DNA from: Bacteroidales bacterium UBA6828
Lineage (GTDB): Bacteria; Bacteroidota; Bacteroidia; Bacteroidales; Paludibacteraceae
Direction of reading: 5' to 3'
NCBI GenBank assembly: GCA_002452095.1
Contig: DKEG01000018.1
Span: 1-27,341, forward strand
DNA length: 27,341 nt
The notes beneath the pieces are model-generated. The model was not told the DNA's origin. It saw only the letters and a list, made by a program, of their open reading frames with translations, and did no database searches. Every line of letters starts with the position of its first letter. Within the stretch, counting starts at the first letter, position 1. This document shows, in pieces, positions 14,663 to 22,153 of the stretch. The position numbers and the translations under genes were made by a program.

Positions 14663-15448
14663 ATGATTTTCCTTAAGACTGACGAAGAAGTAGAACTTAT
14701 GCGGGAGAGCAACATCTTGCTGGGTAAGACCTATGCCGAAGTGGCAAAGGCTATTCAGCCGGGTGTTTCTACCGCTAAGTTGGATAAGATAGCCTACGAG
14801 TTTATTATGGACAATGGCGGTGTCCCCGCTTGCCTTGGTTATGAAGGCTATCCTGCTACTCTTTGTACTTCGGTCAATGAACAGGTTGTACATGGTATCC
14901 CTTCCGAGAAACAGATTCTGAAAGATGGCGACATCATTTCTGTGGATTCTGTTATTAATCTGAACGGATATTGCTCGGATAGTGCTTACACTTTTCCTGT
15001 CGGAAATGTAGCACCCGAGACGCTGCAACTGATGCGTACTACCAAAGAAGCACTTTATCTCGGTATCGGTCAGGCTGTTACTGGTCGCCGTTTGGGAGAC
15101 ATTGGTGCTACAATTCAGGAGCATTGCGAGCGTGCGGGGTATTCCGTGGTTCGCGAGTTCGTCGGACATGGTATCGGACGCGAGATGCACGAGGAACCGG
15201 AGGTGTGCAACTACGGACGCCGTGGCAACGGTATCGTGCTCAAGTCGGGTATGACTTTGGCTATTGAGCCGATGATTTGTCTTGGACGCCGCAATATCAT
15301 TATCGAAGAAGATGGTTGGACGGCACGTACGGCTGACCGTAAGCCCGCAGCACACTACGAATTATCGGTTTGTGTGCGCAATGGCAAAGCGGACATCCTC
15401 TCTACGTTCGACTATATTAAGGAGGTCTTGGGAGACCGTTTTATTTAA
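14663..15448 (+). CDS. map: Methionine aminopeptidase, type I
   Basis: This enzyme removes the initiator methionine from new proteins when the second residue is small. The 261-residue product keeps all five metal ligands of the family: Asp95, Asp106, His169 in GHGIG, Glu202 in AIEPM and Glu233 in YELSV. His176 in EMHEEP is the usual second catalytic histidine. There is no N-terminal extension, so it is the short bacterial form. The order secY-map-infA is typical of Bacteroidota and many Gram-positive bacteria. Confidence 0.97.
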   Translation: MIFLKTDEEVELMRESNILLGKTYAEVAKAIQPGVSTAKLDKIAYEFIMDNGGVPACLGYEGYPATLCTSVNEQVVHGIPSEKQILKDGDIISVDSVINLNGYCSDSAYTFPVGNVAPETLQLMRTTKEALYLGIGQAVTGRRLGDIGATIQEHCERAGYSVVREFVGHGIGREMHEEPEVCNYGRRGNGIVLKSGMTLAIEPMICLGRRNIIIEEDGWTARTADRKPAAHYELSVCVRNGKADILSTFDYIKEVLGDRFI

Positions 15449-15473
15449 TCACTGTTAAATCCAACGTTTTAGT

Positions 15474-15692
15474 ATGGCAAAGCAAGATGCTATCGAAGTG
15501 GACGGCGTCATTACCGAGGCTCTCTCGAATGCAATGTTCCGCGTTCAACTCGAAAATGGTCCGCTCATCACGGCACATATCTCAGGCAAGATGCGTATGC
15601 ACTACATCAAGATTCTTGCAGGGGACCGGGTGAAAGTGGAGATGAGTCCTTATGATTTAACCAAAGGACGTATTTCGTTCCGTTATAAATAA
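15474..15692 (+). CDS. infA: Translation initiation factor IF-1
   Basis: IF-1 is a small OB-fold protein that blocks the A site during initiation and enhances IF-2 and IF-3. The 72-residue product has IEVDGVITEALSNAMFRVQL, AHISGKMRMHYIKILAGDRV and the C-terminal VEMSPYDLTKGRISFRYK, matching the family along its whole length. It lies 25 bases after map and 20 bases before rpmJ. Confidence 0.97.
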   Translation: MAKQDAIEVDGVITEALSNAMFRVQLENGPLITAHISGKMRMHYIKILAGDRVKVEMSPYDLTKGRISFRYK

Positions 15693-15712
15693 AACTACAA
15701 AACTCTACAACA

Positions 15713-15829
15713 ATGAAAGTTAGAGCATCTATCAAGAAGCGCAATGCAGACTGCAAAATTGTACGTCGCAAAGGCCACTTGTATGTAATCAACAAGAAAG
15801 ACCCGAAGATGAAGATGCGTCAAGGATAA
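15713..15829 (+). CDS. rpmJ: 50S ribosomal protein L36, zinc-free form
   Basis: L36 is the smallest 50S protein and helps stabilise the base of the stalk region. The ATG at 15713 gives 38 residues beginning MKVRASIKKRNADCKIVRRK and ending KMKMRQG. Of the four zinc ligands (three Cys, one His) in the standard form, only Cys14 remains, so it should not bind zinc. It is in its usual place between infA and rpsM. Confidence 0.95.
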   Translation: MKVRASIKKRNADCKIVRRKGHLYVINKKDPKMKMRQG

Positions 15830-15916
15830 GCGCAATCGGAATCCATAGGTCAAAGAACATCAGTTCTCTAAATTAAGAAACAATTAAAAAACAAATTTAT
15901 CCTTTAGTTTAAAATT

Positions 15917-16297
15917 ATGGCTATAAGAATTGTCGGTGTAGATCTGCCGCAGAACAAATGCGGTGAAGTCGGTTTGACTTACATCTACGGAATAGGTCGT
16001 TCAAGCGCAAAGAAGATCCTGGCAGAGGCAGGCGTTGACCCAAGCATCAAGGTGCAGGATTGGACGGATGACCAAGCAGCTAAAATCCGTGAGATCATCG
16101 GTGCTAAGTACAAAGTGGAAGGTGATCTTCGTTCGGAAACTCAACTCAACATCAAACGTTTGATGGATATCGGTTGTTACCGTGGAGTTCGTCATCGTCT
16201 CGGTTTGCCTGTTCGTGGTCAATCGACGAAGAACAATGCTCGTACGCGCAAAGGTAAAAAGAAAACCGTTGCTAACAAGAAGAAGGCTACGAAGTAA
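15917..16297 (+). CDS. rpsM: 30S ribosomal protein S13
   Basis: S13 is in the 30S head and contacts P-site tRNA and the large subunit. The 126-residue product begins MAIRIVGVDLPQNKCGEVGL, has the helix-hairpin-helix TYIYGIGRSSAKKILAEAGV, and the C-terminal RHRLGLPVRGQSTKNNARTR followed by a Lys-rich tail. Length is normal. The 87-base leader ahead of it has no promoter that I can recognise. It opens the alpha-operon part of the cluster. Confidence 0.97.
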   Translation: MAIRIVGVDLPQNKCGEVGLTYIYGIGRSSAKKILAEAGVDPSIKVQDWTDDQAAKIREIIGAKYKVEGDLRSETQLNIKRLMDIGCYRGVRHRLGLPVRGQSTKNNARTRKGKKKTVANKKKATK

Positions 16298-16344
16298 TCT
16301 TCAGCGGTTAGCAAGTTAAATCAATACATAATATCTATCAAATT

Positions 16345-16734
16345 ATGGCAAAGAAAGCAATTGCAACTAAGAAGCGCGTTGTAAAGATTGACGGTGTCGG
16401 TCAACTGCACGTGATGTCTTCTTTCAACAATGTTATCGTTACTATTGCTAATGCAGACGGTCAGGTTATCTCGTGGTCGTCGGCAGGCAAGATGGGCTTC
16501 CGTGGTTCCAAAAAGAATACTCCTTATGCAGCGCAGATGGCTGCACAAGATTGCGGTAAAGTCGCTTACGACTTGGGTCTCCGCAAAGTGAAAGCATACG
16601 TTAAAGGTCCGGGACAAGGTCGTGAGTCCGCAATCCGTGCTTGCGTTGCAGCAGGTATTGAGGTTACTGAGATTATTGACGTTACTCCTATGCCACACAA
16701 CGGCTGTCGTCCTCCAAAACGCCGCCGTGTTTAA
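16345..16734 (+). CDS. rpsK: 30S ribosomal protein S11
   Basis: S11 is on the 30S platform close to the E site and Shine-Dalgarno duplex. The 129-residue product has VMSSFNNVIVTIANADGQVI, WSSAGKMGFRGSKKNTPYAA and the signature GPGQGRESAIRACVAAGIEV, and ends MPHNGCRPPKRRRV, the invariant C-terminus. Length is normal. It is followed by a 160-base spacer before rpsD. Confidence 0.98.
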   Translation: MAKKAIATKKRVVKIDGVGQLHVMSSFNNVIVTIANADGQVISWSSAGKMGFRGSKKNTPYAAQMAAQDCGKVAYDLGLRKVKAYVKGPGQGRESAIRACVAAGIEVTEIIDVTPMPHNGCRPPKRRRV

Positions 16735-16894
16735 TCATTAAGTATGGTTCTGACAGCACAAACCGCTTAACTCCGCGATAAGTTTTCTCCCGGTCGAGTA
16801 ATAGAAACGGTCTGATAGCAAAAGTCAGTCGGATAATAGATACAAAAACGTTTTTGGCTGAAAGAACACTAACCCTTTTAACTTATAAAAAATT

Positions 16895-17503
16895 ATGGCA
16901 AGATATACAGGTCCAAAATCACGTATTGCACGTCGTTTCGGTGAACCAATCTTCGGTCCGGACAAAGTGTTGGATAAACGCAACTATGCTCCGGGACAAC
17001 ACGGTGTTAACCGTCGTAAAAAGAATTCTGAGTATGGTACTCAGTTAGCAGAGAAGCAGAAAGCAAAGTACACTTATGGTGTTCTTGAGCGTCAGTTCCG
17101 TCTGCTGTTTGCACAAGCACAGCGTGCAAAGGGTATTACAGGTGAGATTCTGCTCCAACTCCTTGAGAGCCGTTTGGATAACATCGTTTATCGTCTCGGT
17201 ATCGCTCCTACCCGTGCAGCCGCACGACAGATGGTTAGCCATCGTCACATCACCGTTGATGGCAAGGTGGTAAACATTCCTTCGTATCAGGTAAAACCCG
17301 GTCAGGTAGTGGCTGTTCGCGAAAAGGCTAAGTCTCTTGATGTTATTGCTGCTTCTCTCGAAGGCTTCAACCATAGCAAATATAGTTGGTTGGAGTGGAA
17401 CGAGACTGACAAGGCAGGTAAATATCTCAACGTTCCGCAACGTGAGGAGATTCCAGAGAACATAAAGGAGCAGTTAATCGTCGAGTTGTACTCTAAACAA
17501 TAA
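16895..17503 (+). CDS. rpsD: 30S ribosomal protein S4, zinc-free form
   Basis: S4 starts assembly of the 30S body and lines the mRNA entry channel; in many bacteria it represses the alpha operon. The 202-residue product begins MARYTGPKSRIARRFGEPIF and has the S4 RNA-binding domain RLDNIVYRLGIAPTRAAARQ, then MVSHRHITVDGKVVNIPSYQ. No cysteine is present, so the N-terminal zinc site of the C+ form is absent. The 160-base spacer before it could hold an S4 target, but I cannot identify the fold. Confidence 0.97.
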   Translation: MARYTGPKSRIARRFGEPIFGPDKVLDKRNYAPGQHGVNRRKKNSEYGTQLAEKQKAKYTYGVLERQFRLLFAQAQRAKGITGEILLQLLESRLDNIVYRLGIAPTRAAARQMVSHRHITVDGKVVNIPSYQVKPGQVVAVREKAKSLDVIAASLEGFNHSKYSWLEWNETDKAGKYLNVPQREEIPENIKEQLIVELYSKQ

Positions 17504-17514
17504 ACTTTAAATTC

Positions 17515-18507
17515 ATGGCAATATTAGATTTCATCAAACCTGACAAGGTGATAATGTTGGATTCGAGTGCGACGAAAGGTACTTTTGAATTTCGTCCTCT
17601 CGAACCGGGGTATGGTATTACGATAGGCAATGCTATCCGTCGCGTGCTGCTTGGCTCGCTGGAGGGATATGCTATTTGCGCTGTCAAGATCAGCGGTATT
17701 GATCATGAATTTGCTACTATCCCCGGTGTCATCACAGATGTAACTAATCTCATTCTCAACCTCAAACAGGTTCGCTTCATCCGCAAGGAAGGTTCCGAAG
17801 CCAATGGTGAAACCGTTAAACTCCACGTCTCGAATACGAAAACGTTCCTAGCGGGTGAGTTGAATTCGGTTCTCCAAAACTTCGAAGTTCTCAATCCCGA
17901 TCTCCAACTCGCAGAGATGGATGAGGTGGCAGATTTTGAGATAGAACTGACTATCAATAAGGGACGTGGCTACGTACCCGGAGACGAGAACCGTCATGCC
18001 GATGATCCTATCGGTGTACTCGCTATTGACTCCATCTACACGCCTATCCGTAATGTTATGATTTCGGTTGACCAATTCCGTGTCGAGCAACGCACCGACT
18101 ATGAGAAACTGACAATCGAGATTACCACTGATGGCTCTATCACTCCGCAGAAGGCTCTTACAGAGGCTGCTAAAATTCTAATTTATCACTTTATGCTTTT
18201 CTCGGACGAGCGTATTGTTCTTGAGGAAGACACAAAGAAGAATAATAGTGCACTTGATGAAGAAATGCTGCGTATGCGCCAGTTGCTCAATCAGAAACTT
18301 CAGGATATGGATCTTAGCGTCCGTGCGCTCAACTGCCTGAAAGCAGCGGAGGTGGAGACTTTGGGTGAGTTGGTTAAGTATCATCGTTCCGACCTGCTGA
18401 AGTTCCGTAATTTCGGTAAGAAGTCTCTCACCGAATTGGACGAGTTGCTTGAGCGTAATGGTTTGGCATTTGGTATGGATATCTCGCGTTATCGTACTAC
18501 GGAGTAA
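17515..18507 (+). CDS. rpoA: DNA-directed RNA polymerase alpha subunit
   Basis: The alpha dimer is the assembly platform of RNA polymerase; its C-terminal domain contacts upstream DNA and activators. The 330-residue product has the N-terminal dimer domain with EPGYGITIGNAIRRVLLGSL and IPGVITDVTNLILNLK. After an acidic linker the C-terminal domain contains VRALNCLKAAEVETLGELVK and FRNFGKKSLTELDELLERNG, the two helix-hairpin-helix segments. Length is normal. It follows rpsD by 11 bases, so polymerase output is tied to ribosomal protein output. Confidence 0.98.
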   Translation: MAILDFIKPDKVIMLDSSATKGTFEFRPLEPGYGITIGNAIRRVLLGSLEGYAICAVKISGIDHEFATIPGVITDVTNLILNLKQVRFIRKEGSEANGETVKLHVSNTKTFLAGELNSVLQNFEVLNPDLQLAEMDEVADFEIELTINKGRGYVPGDENRHADDPIGVLAIDSIYTPIRNVMISVDQFRVEQRTDYEKLTIEITTDGSITPQKALTEAAKILIYHFMLFSDERIVLEEDTKKNNSALDEEMLRMRQLLNQKLQDMDLSVRALNCLKAAEVETLGELVKYHRSDLLKFRNFGKKSLTELDELLERNGLAFGMDISRYRTTE

Positions 18508-18514
18508 TTATTCA

Positions 18515-18528
18515 GGGGAGAGATCCCC
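18515..18528 (+). other. Small GNRA-loop hairpin between rpoA and rplQ
   Basis: GGGGA and TCCCC enclose GAGA, a stable tetraloop of the GNRA class. It lies seven bases after the rpoA stop and has no T-tract, so it is not a terminator. It could limit 3' decay or modulate rplQ translation. Confidence 0.4.
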
Positions 18529-18561
18529 GTAGTTCCCAACTATTAAATTTATAAAACTATT

Positions 18562-19044
18562 ATGAGACATAATAAGAAATTCAATCATCTTAGCCGCAAA
18601 GCCAATCATCGTGCCGCTTTGATGTCAAATATGGCTTGCTCGCTGATTATGCACAAGCGTATTTCGACTACTTTGGCTAAGGCCAAAGCTCTCCGTATGT
18701 ACGTTGAGCCTATCCTCACTCGTGCGAAAGAGGATAATATGGCGAACCGCCGTCTTGCGTTCAGCCAACTGAAGCAAAAAGAGGTAGTTACCGAGTTGTT
18801 CCAAAACGTAGGCGAGAAGATCGCTAACCGTCCGGGTGGTTACACACGTATTCTCCGCACGGGTTTCCGTTTGGGTGATGCAGCAGAGATGTGTATCATT
18901 GAGTTGGTTGACTACAATGACAATATGCTCAAAGAGGCTAAGAAAGCCACCAAGAAGGCTACTCGTCGTGCCGGCAAGAAAGCAGTGAAAGAAGCCGTTG
19001 AGGAGGTTGTAGCAGAGGCAACTGAGGCTCCGAAAGCAGAGTAA
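18562..19044 (+). CDS. rplQ: 50S ribosomal protein L17
   Basis: L17 lies at the tunnel exit region of the 50S. The 160-residue product has the family core MRHNKKFNHLSRKANHRAAL, then LIMHKRISTTLAKAKALRMY and PGGYTRILRTGFRLGDAAEM. After about residue 125 it continues with an Ala/Lys/Glu-rich tail (KKATKKATRRAGKKAVKEAV...) of some 35 residues, beyond the Escherichia coli length of 127; such tails are common in Bacteroidota. It is the last gene of the cluster and is followed by a strong terminator. Confidence 0.97.
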   Translation: MRHNKKFNHLSRKANHRAALMSNMACSLIMHKRISTTLAKAKALRMYVEPILTRAKEDNMANRRLAFSQLKQKEVVTELFQNVGEKIANRPGGYTRILRTGFRLGDAAEMCIIELVDYNDNMLKEAKKATKKATRRAGKKAVKEAVEEVVAEATEAPKAE

Positions 19045-19358
19045 TTTCTCTAAATAAGGAACAAGGAGCAAGGAATAAAGACTCACAAAATCGTCTTTGC
19101 TCCTTGCTCCTTGACTTTTTATATCTATCCATTGTTAGCAAGAGAACCATATGGCGAAAAACGCTAATATAATAATAGTCCGGTAAAAACGCTGCTAACA
19201 ACACAATCCTGCGAAAATGCCACTAATGATGCAATATCCCGCAGGAAATGCTATATTGCATATAATATAAATACAGTAAGGAACGGAACAGCAAGGATTG
19301 GATAGAGTAGGGTAAAAATAGAAAATAGAAAAAAGTAATATCCCAAAAATAGCAAATT
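19045..19358 (+). other. Spacer between rplQ and aspS
   Basis: The first 75 bases hold the rplQ terminator. The rest is A/T-rich with two inverted repeats: TTGTTAGCA (19132-19140) with TGCTAACAA (19193-19201), and ATGCAATAT (19229-19237) with ATATTGCAT (19253-19261). I found no TTTG/TAnnTTTG promoter pair, so the aspS promoter is unresolved. No open frame is convincing. Confidence 0.6.
19053..19120 (+). terminator. Terminator of the ribosomal cluster, built from 7-base units
   Basis: The arm at 19062-19082 pairs with 19093-19113 over 19 of 21 positions with a 10-base loop and is followed by ACTTTTT. Both arms show a 7-base rhythm: AATAAGG, AACAAGG, AGCAAGG, AATAAAG on the left and GTCTTTG, CTCCTTG, CTCCTTG on the right. 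The position, eight bases after the rplQ stop, and the T-tract support an intrinsic terminator. Confidence 0.8.
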
Positions 19359-20735
19359 ATGTTACTTGATTTGACACAACATAACGCTGCCAAGATTATG
19401 ATTGACAACTGCAAGCCCGGTGATACCATCACGGTGAGCGGTATGATTCACAATGTGCGCGTTACCAAGTGGGGCGGGTTTATCATCCTGCGCAAGTCGC
19501 GCGGTCTGCTGCAGGCTGTAGTACAAAACGAGACATCTCATTTCTATGACGAGAGCGGCAACGAGATTGCACTCAACGGACTTTGCCGCGAGATGGCTGT
19601 AACGATCGAGGGTACGGTGAACGAGGCAAAAATCAAAGACCCCGCTGCGTTCTACAATACGATTGAGATTGCCGTATCGACCGTGCGTGTTCTTTCACGT
19701 CCGACGACATCGGAGGTAGTGGATATCAATGCGTTGAAGTTCGGCGATGAGGAGACGATGCTGCGCTTCAAGTTCGACAACCGTCAGGTTACACTCCGTA
19801 ATCCGCGCGATATGGCGATACTGAAGGTGCAATCGACCATTGCCAAAGCATTTGCGGATTTTCTGACTGAGAACGGCTTTACGCAGATCTATACCCCGAA
19901 GATTGTGTCGGAGGGGGCTGAAGGCGGTGCCAACGTCTTTAAGTTGGACTATTTTGGCAAACAGGTCTATCTGGCGCAGTCGCCTCAGTTCTACAAACAG
20001 ATAGGTGTGGGCGTGTATGAGCGTGTGTTTGAGATAGCACCGGCATACCGTGCCGAGAAACACAACACGTCGCGCCACTTGAACGAGTATATCTCGCTTG
20101 ATGTGGAGATGGGTTTTATCAAAGGACAGGAGGATGTGATGACCTTGGAGGCTGCATTGCTGCATTATATCATCAACCGTGTGGAAAAAGATTGTGCGCA
20201 CGAACTGAACCTGCTCGGTGCCACGGCTCCGAAACTGCCGACCAATGTACCGGCATGGAGACTGAGCGAGGTACACGAGATACTCTTTGAGAACCACCTG
20301 ACGGAGGAAGATCACCGCGGTGAGGACGACTTAGCCCCCGAGGAAGAACGCGCTATCTGCAAGTATGCTTTGGAGAAATACGGTTCGGACTTTGTGTTCG
20401 TTACCCATTTCCCAAGTCAGCACCGTGCGTTCTATGCTATGGACGACCCTGAAGACCCATCGCTCACATTGAGTTTCGACCTATTGATGCGCGGTTTGGA
20501 GATTACTTCGGGCGGTCAGCGTATGCATAAGGAGCAGGACTATCGCGAGAAGATGCTGCGCCGCGGTATGAACCCCGACAATTTCCGTTTCTATCTCGAT
20601 ACTTTCCGCAACGGTATGCCGCCTCACGGAGGCTTTGCCATCGGTTTGGAACGAATCACTGCATGCTTCCTGGGCATTGCCAATGTAAAGGAATGCTCTA
20701 TGTTCCCCCGCGACATCAATCGTGTGGCACCCTAA
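19359..20735 (+). CDS. aspS: Aspartate--tRNA ligase, archaeal/eukaryotic type
   Basis: This class II synthetase charges tRNA with aspartate. The 458-residue product has an N-terminal OB-fold anticodon domain (about 20-105) and a catalytic domain with motif 2 FEIAPAYRAEKHNTSRHLNE (Arg231) and motif 3 PPHGGFAIGLERI (Arg432). GLEITSGGQR (379-388) is the aspartate-type signature; asparaginyl enzymes have a different GGSQRE form. TPKIVSEGAEGGANVF and YLAQSPQFYKQ match the archaeal/eukaryotic type, and the large GAD insert of standard bacterial AspRS (about 590 residues) is missing. Such enzymes in bacteria are often non-discriminating and also charge tRNA-Asn for GatCAB; that cannot be decided here. 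Confidence 0.88.
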   Translation: MLLDLTQHNAAKIMIDNCKPGDTITVSGMIHNVRVTKWGGFIILRKSRGLLQAVVQNETSHFYDESGNEIALNGLCREMAVTIEGTVNEAKIKDPAAFYNTIEIAVSTVRVLSRPTTSEVVDINALKFGDEETMLRFKFDNRQVTLRNPRDMAILKVQSTIAKAFADFLTENGFTQIYTPKIVSEGAEGGANVFKLDYFGKQVYLAQSPQFYKQIGVGVYERVFEIAPAYRAEKHNTSRHLNEYISLDVEMGFIKGQEDVMTLEAALLHYIINRVEKDCAHELNLLGATAPKLPTNVPAWRLSEVHEILFENHLTEEDHRGEDDLAPEEERAICKYALEKYGSDFVFVTHFPSQHRAFYAMDDPEDPSLTLSFDLLMRGLEITSGGQRMHKEQDYREKMLRRGMNPDNFRFYLDTFRNGMPPHGGFAIGLERITACFLGIANVKECSMFPRDINRVAP

Positions 20736-20756
20736 AGAGGAAAAGATATTGGACAG

Positions 20757-20794
20757 AACGACCATTTGACATAGCGTCAGGTGGTCGTTTTTTT
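20757..20794 (+). terminator. Intrinsic terminator of aspS
   Basis: An arm at 20757-20770 pairs with 20776-20789 over 14 positions including two G-U pairs, with a five-base loop, and is followed directly by a run of T. It lies 22 bases after the aspS stop. This is the clearest intrinsic terminator in the window. Confidence 0.85.
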
Positions 20795-21000
20795 GTGCTA
20801 CCGATAAACATCCTGTATATATGTAGCAACATTTCCGGCATTAGCGGCGGATAGTAGTGTGTGCTGCACACAAAGCGGTGCTTTGCGCTCTTATCTACAG
20901 AATGTGTCTTATGCTATTTGTATTTATGGGATAATCACCCGATAATCACCTACACCTGCTATACACTTTTTATATGGAGGTGCGGGATAGGTAAGCCCGT

Positions 21001-21160
21001 TATGGGGACGCTATGGGGACGACGCTGTGGAGGCTCTGCAAGGGACACTATATGGGGATACTATATGGGGGCACTATATGGATGGGGACACTATGGGGAC
21101 GCTATGAGGACACTATGGGGGACGCTATGGGGACACAAAGGGGGATTATGGGGGACAGCG
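21001..21160 (+). repeat. Degenerate G-rich tandem repeat (TATGGGGACRC)
   Basis: About ten copies of TATGGGGACRC, spaced mostly 11 to 13 bases apart, fill this stretch with variants such as TATGGGGATACTA and TATGGGGGACGC. Every copy carries a run of four or five G, so the strand could form G-quadruplexes. The unit length varies and is not a multiple of three, which argues against coding. It ends about 25 bases before the promoter of the next gene. Confidence 0.75.
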
Positions 21161-21182
21161 ATTTAGGAATGAGGGTAGGGGG

Positions 21183-21213
21183 TTGCGTATGTCGGATTTT
21201 TGGTGTATCTTTG
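21183..21213 (+). promoter_or_regulatory. Promoter of the secreted-protein unit
   Basis: TTG at 21183-21185 and TATCTTTG at 21206-21213 are separated by 20 bases, the same geometry as the rpsL promoter. Transcription should begin near 21220, leaving a leader of about 75 bases that includes a 7-base repeat array. Confidence 0.75.
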
Positions 21214-21233
21214 CGCGCTGTTTTATGACAAGG

Positions 21234-21275
21234 CGTAATGCATAATTTTTAATTTTTAATTTTTAATTTGTAATG
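21234..21275 (-). repeat. Heptamer repeat array in the leader, reverse orientation
   Basis: Six 7-base units in perfect phase: CGTAATG, CATAATT, TTTAATT three times, TGTAATG. On the minus strand they read CATTACA, AATTAAA, AATTATG and CATTACG, the same family as the arrays at 694, 3889 and 25916. The final unit contains the ATG at 21273, which is one reason to prefer the next in-frame ATG as gene start. Confidence 0.65.
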
Positions 21276-21296
21276 AAATATAATGACCTAAACAGT

Positions 21297-22151
21297 ATGA
21301 AGCAACGGAATTTATTATTATGGCTTTTGGTGCTCTGCGGGAGCATAGGAAGCATCTATGCTGAGGATTGGACACGCGTAACCGATGTGTCGGTGTTGGC
21401 AGCGGGCGACCGTATCGTAATGGCTTGTCCGAGCAAGGGCATGGCTGCCGGTGAGGTGGACGCAAGCAAGAAAATACTGACCAGCGTCGCCGCCACTTTT
21501 TCGGAGGACGAGTCGGTTATGACTTCGGAAGGCAAAGCGCAGGTGTTTGTATTAGGCGGCAAGAGCGGCGCATGGACACTGGCTAATGCATCAGGGCAGT
21601 TGCTCAGTGCATCGGCGACGAAGAATGTAGGTTACGGGCTGACTACCCATACATGGGCAATCTCGGTGGGCGACAACGGTCTGGCAACCATACAATGTAC
21701 GAACACCGGATACGGACGTTTTCTATACAATGTAAACAGTCCGCGTTTCACAACCTACACCAGCAAGACGACGAAAGTAATGCTGCTGCCTACGCTCTAT
21801 CGGAAGAGTTACAAAGAGTATCATTTCGAGTATCAGGGCTATACGGAGAAGACAACCCGTTGCCGGGAGTATGCTTATGCAGAAGGCACACAGATAACGC
21901 TCTCGACGGGCGAGCCGATCAAAGAGGGCTATACGTTTGCAGGATGGCTGTTCGGCGGCAAGATATACCAGCCCGGTGAGGTGTTTACGATGCCGGCAGA
22001 AGATGTGTCGCTTGTAGCCCGGTGGAAGAGTTGTGAGACCGGTTTGCACGAGGCGGAGACGGCTGCAAAGGCAAAGAAGGTGCTGCGGGATAATACGCTC
22101 TATATAGAGAAGGACGGAAACTTGTACGATGTATTAGGAAACAAACACTGA
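21297..22151 (+). CDS. Secreted protein with InlB-like repeat, function unknown
   Basis: The 284-residue product has a signal peptide, MKQRNLLLWLLVLCGSIGSI, cut probably after YA-. Residues about 25-170 form a beta-rich region with TKVMLLPTLY and FLYNVNSPRFTTYTS, a pattern I associate with other Bacteroidales secreted proteins but cannot name. Residues about 172-243 resemble an InlB B-repeat (Flg_new), with EGYTFAGWLFGGKIYQPGEV. The end, KKVLRDNTLYIEKDGNLYDV, resembles the C-terminal sorting tails of type IX-secreted proteins. An ATG at 21273 would add eight residues, but it lies within a repeat. The M6 protease gene starts two bases later. Confidence 0.75.
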   Translation: MKQRNLLLWLLVLCGSIGSIYAEDWTRVTDVSVLAAGDRIVMACPSKGMAAGEVDASKKILTSVAATFSEDESVMTSEGKAQVFVLGGKSGAWTLANASGQLLSASATKNVGYGLTTHTWAISVGDNGLATIQCTNTGYGRFLYNVNSPRFTTYTSKTTKVMLLPTLYRKSYKEYHFEYQGYTEKTTRCREYAYAEGTQITLSTGEPIKEGYTFAGWLFGGKIYQPGEVFTMPAEDVSLVARWKSCETGLHEAETAAKAKKVLRDNTLYIEKDGNLYDVLGNKH

Positions 22152-22153
22152 TT

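Larger units (their letters stand above)
20736..21296 (+). other. Non-coding region between aspS and the secreted-protein unit
   Basis: It contains the aspS terminator, two adjacent small hairpins (TGTGTG/CACACA at 20858-20872 and CAAAGC/GCTTTG at 20871-20885), a direct duplication GATAATCACC at 20930-20939 and 20941-20950, a G-rich degenerate repeat, a promoter and a 7-base repeat array. Two open frames through the G-rich repeat encode only low-complexity peptides rich in MGTLWG and are not credible genes. Confidence 0.7.

Noticed and set aside
19359..20735. Calling the synthetase asparaginyl (asnS)
   Set aside because: The GLEITSGGQR stretch and the whole catalytic core follow the aspartyl type; the asparaginyl GGSQRE signature is missing.
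21001..21160. G-rich array as a CRISPR
   Set aside because: There are no unique spacers of constant length, the units are too short and degenerate, and no cas genes are near.
20861..21228. Two open frames through the G-rich repeat
   Set aside because: The peptides are only repeats of MGTLWG-like words with no phase conservation (unit length 11 to 13), and the stretch is upstream of a promoter.
21273..21296. Earlier start of the secreted protein at 21273
   Set aside because: That ATG is part of the last unit of the heptamer array and the eight added residues weaken the signal peptide; 21297 has A at position -3 and starts cleanly.
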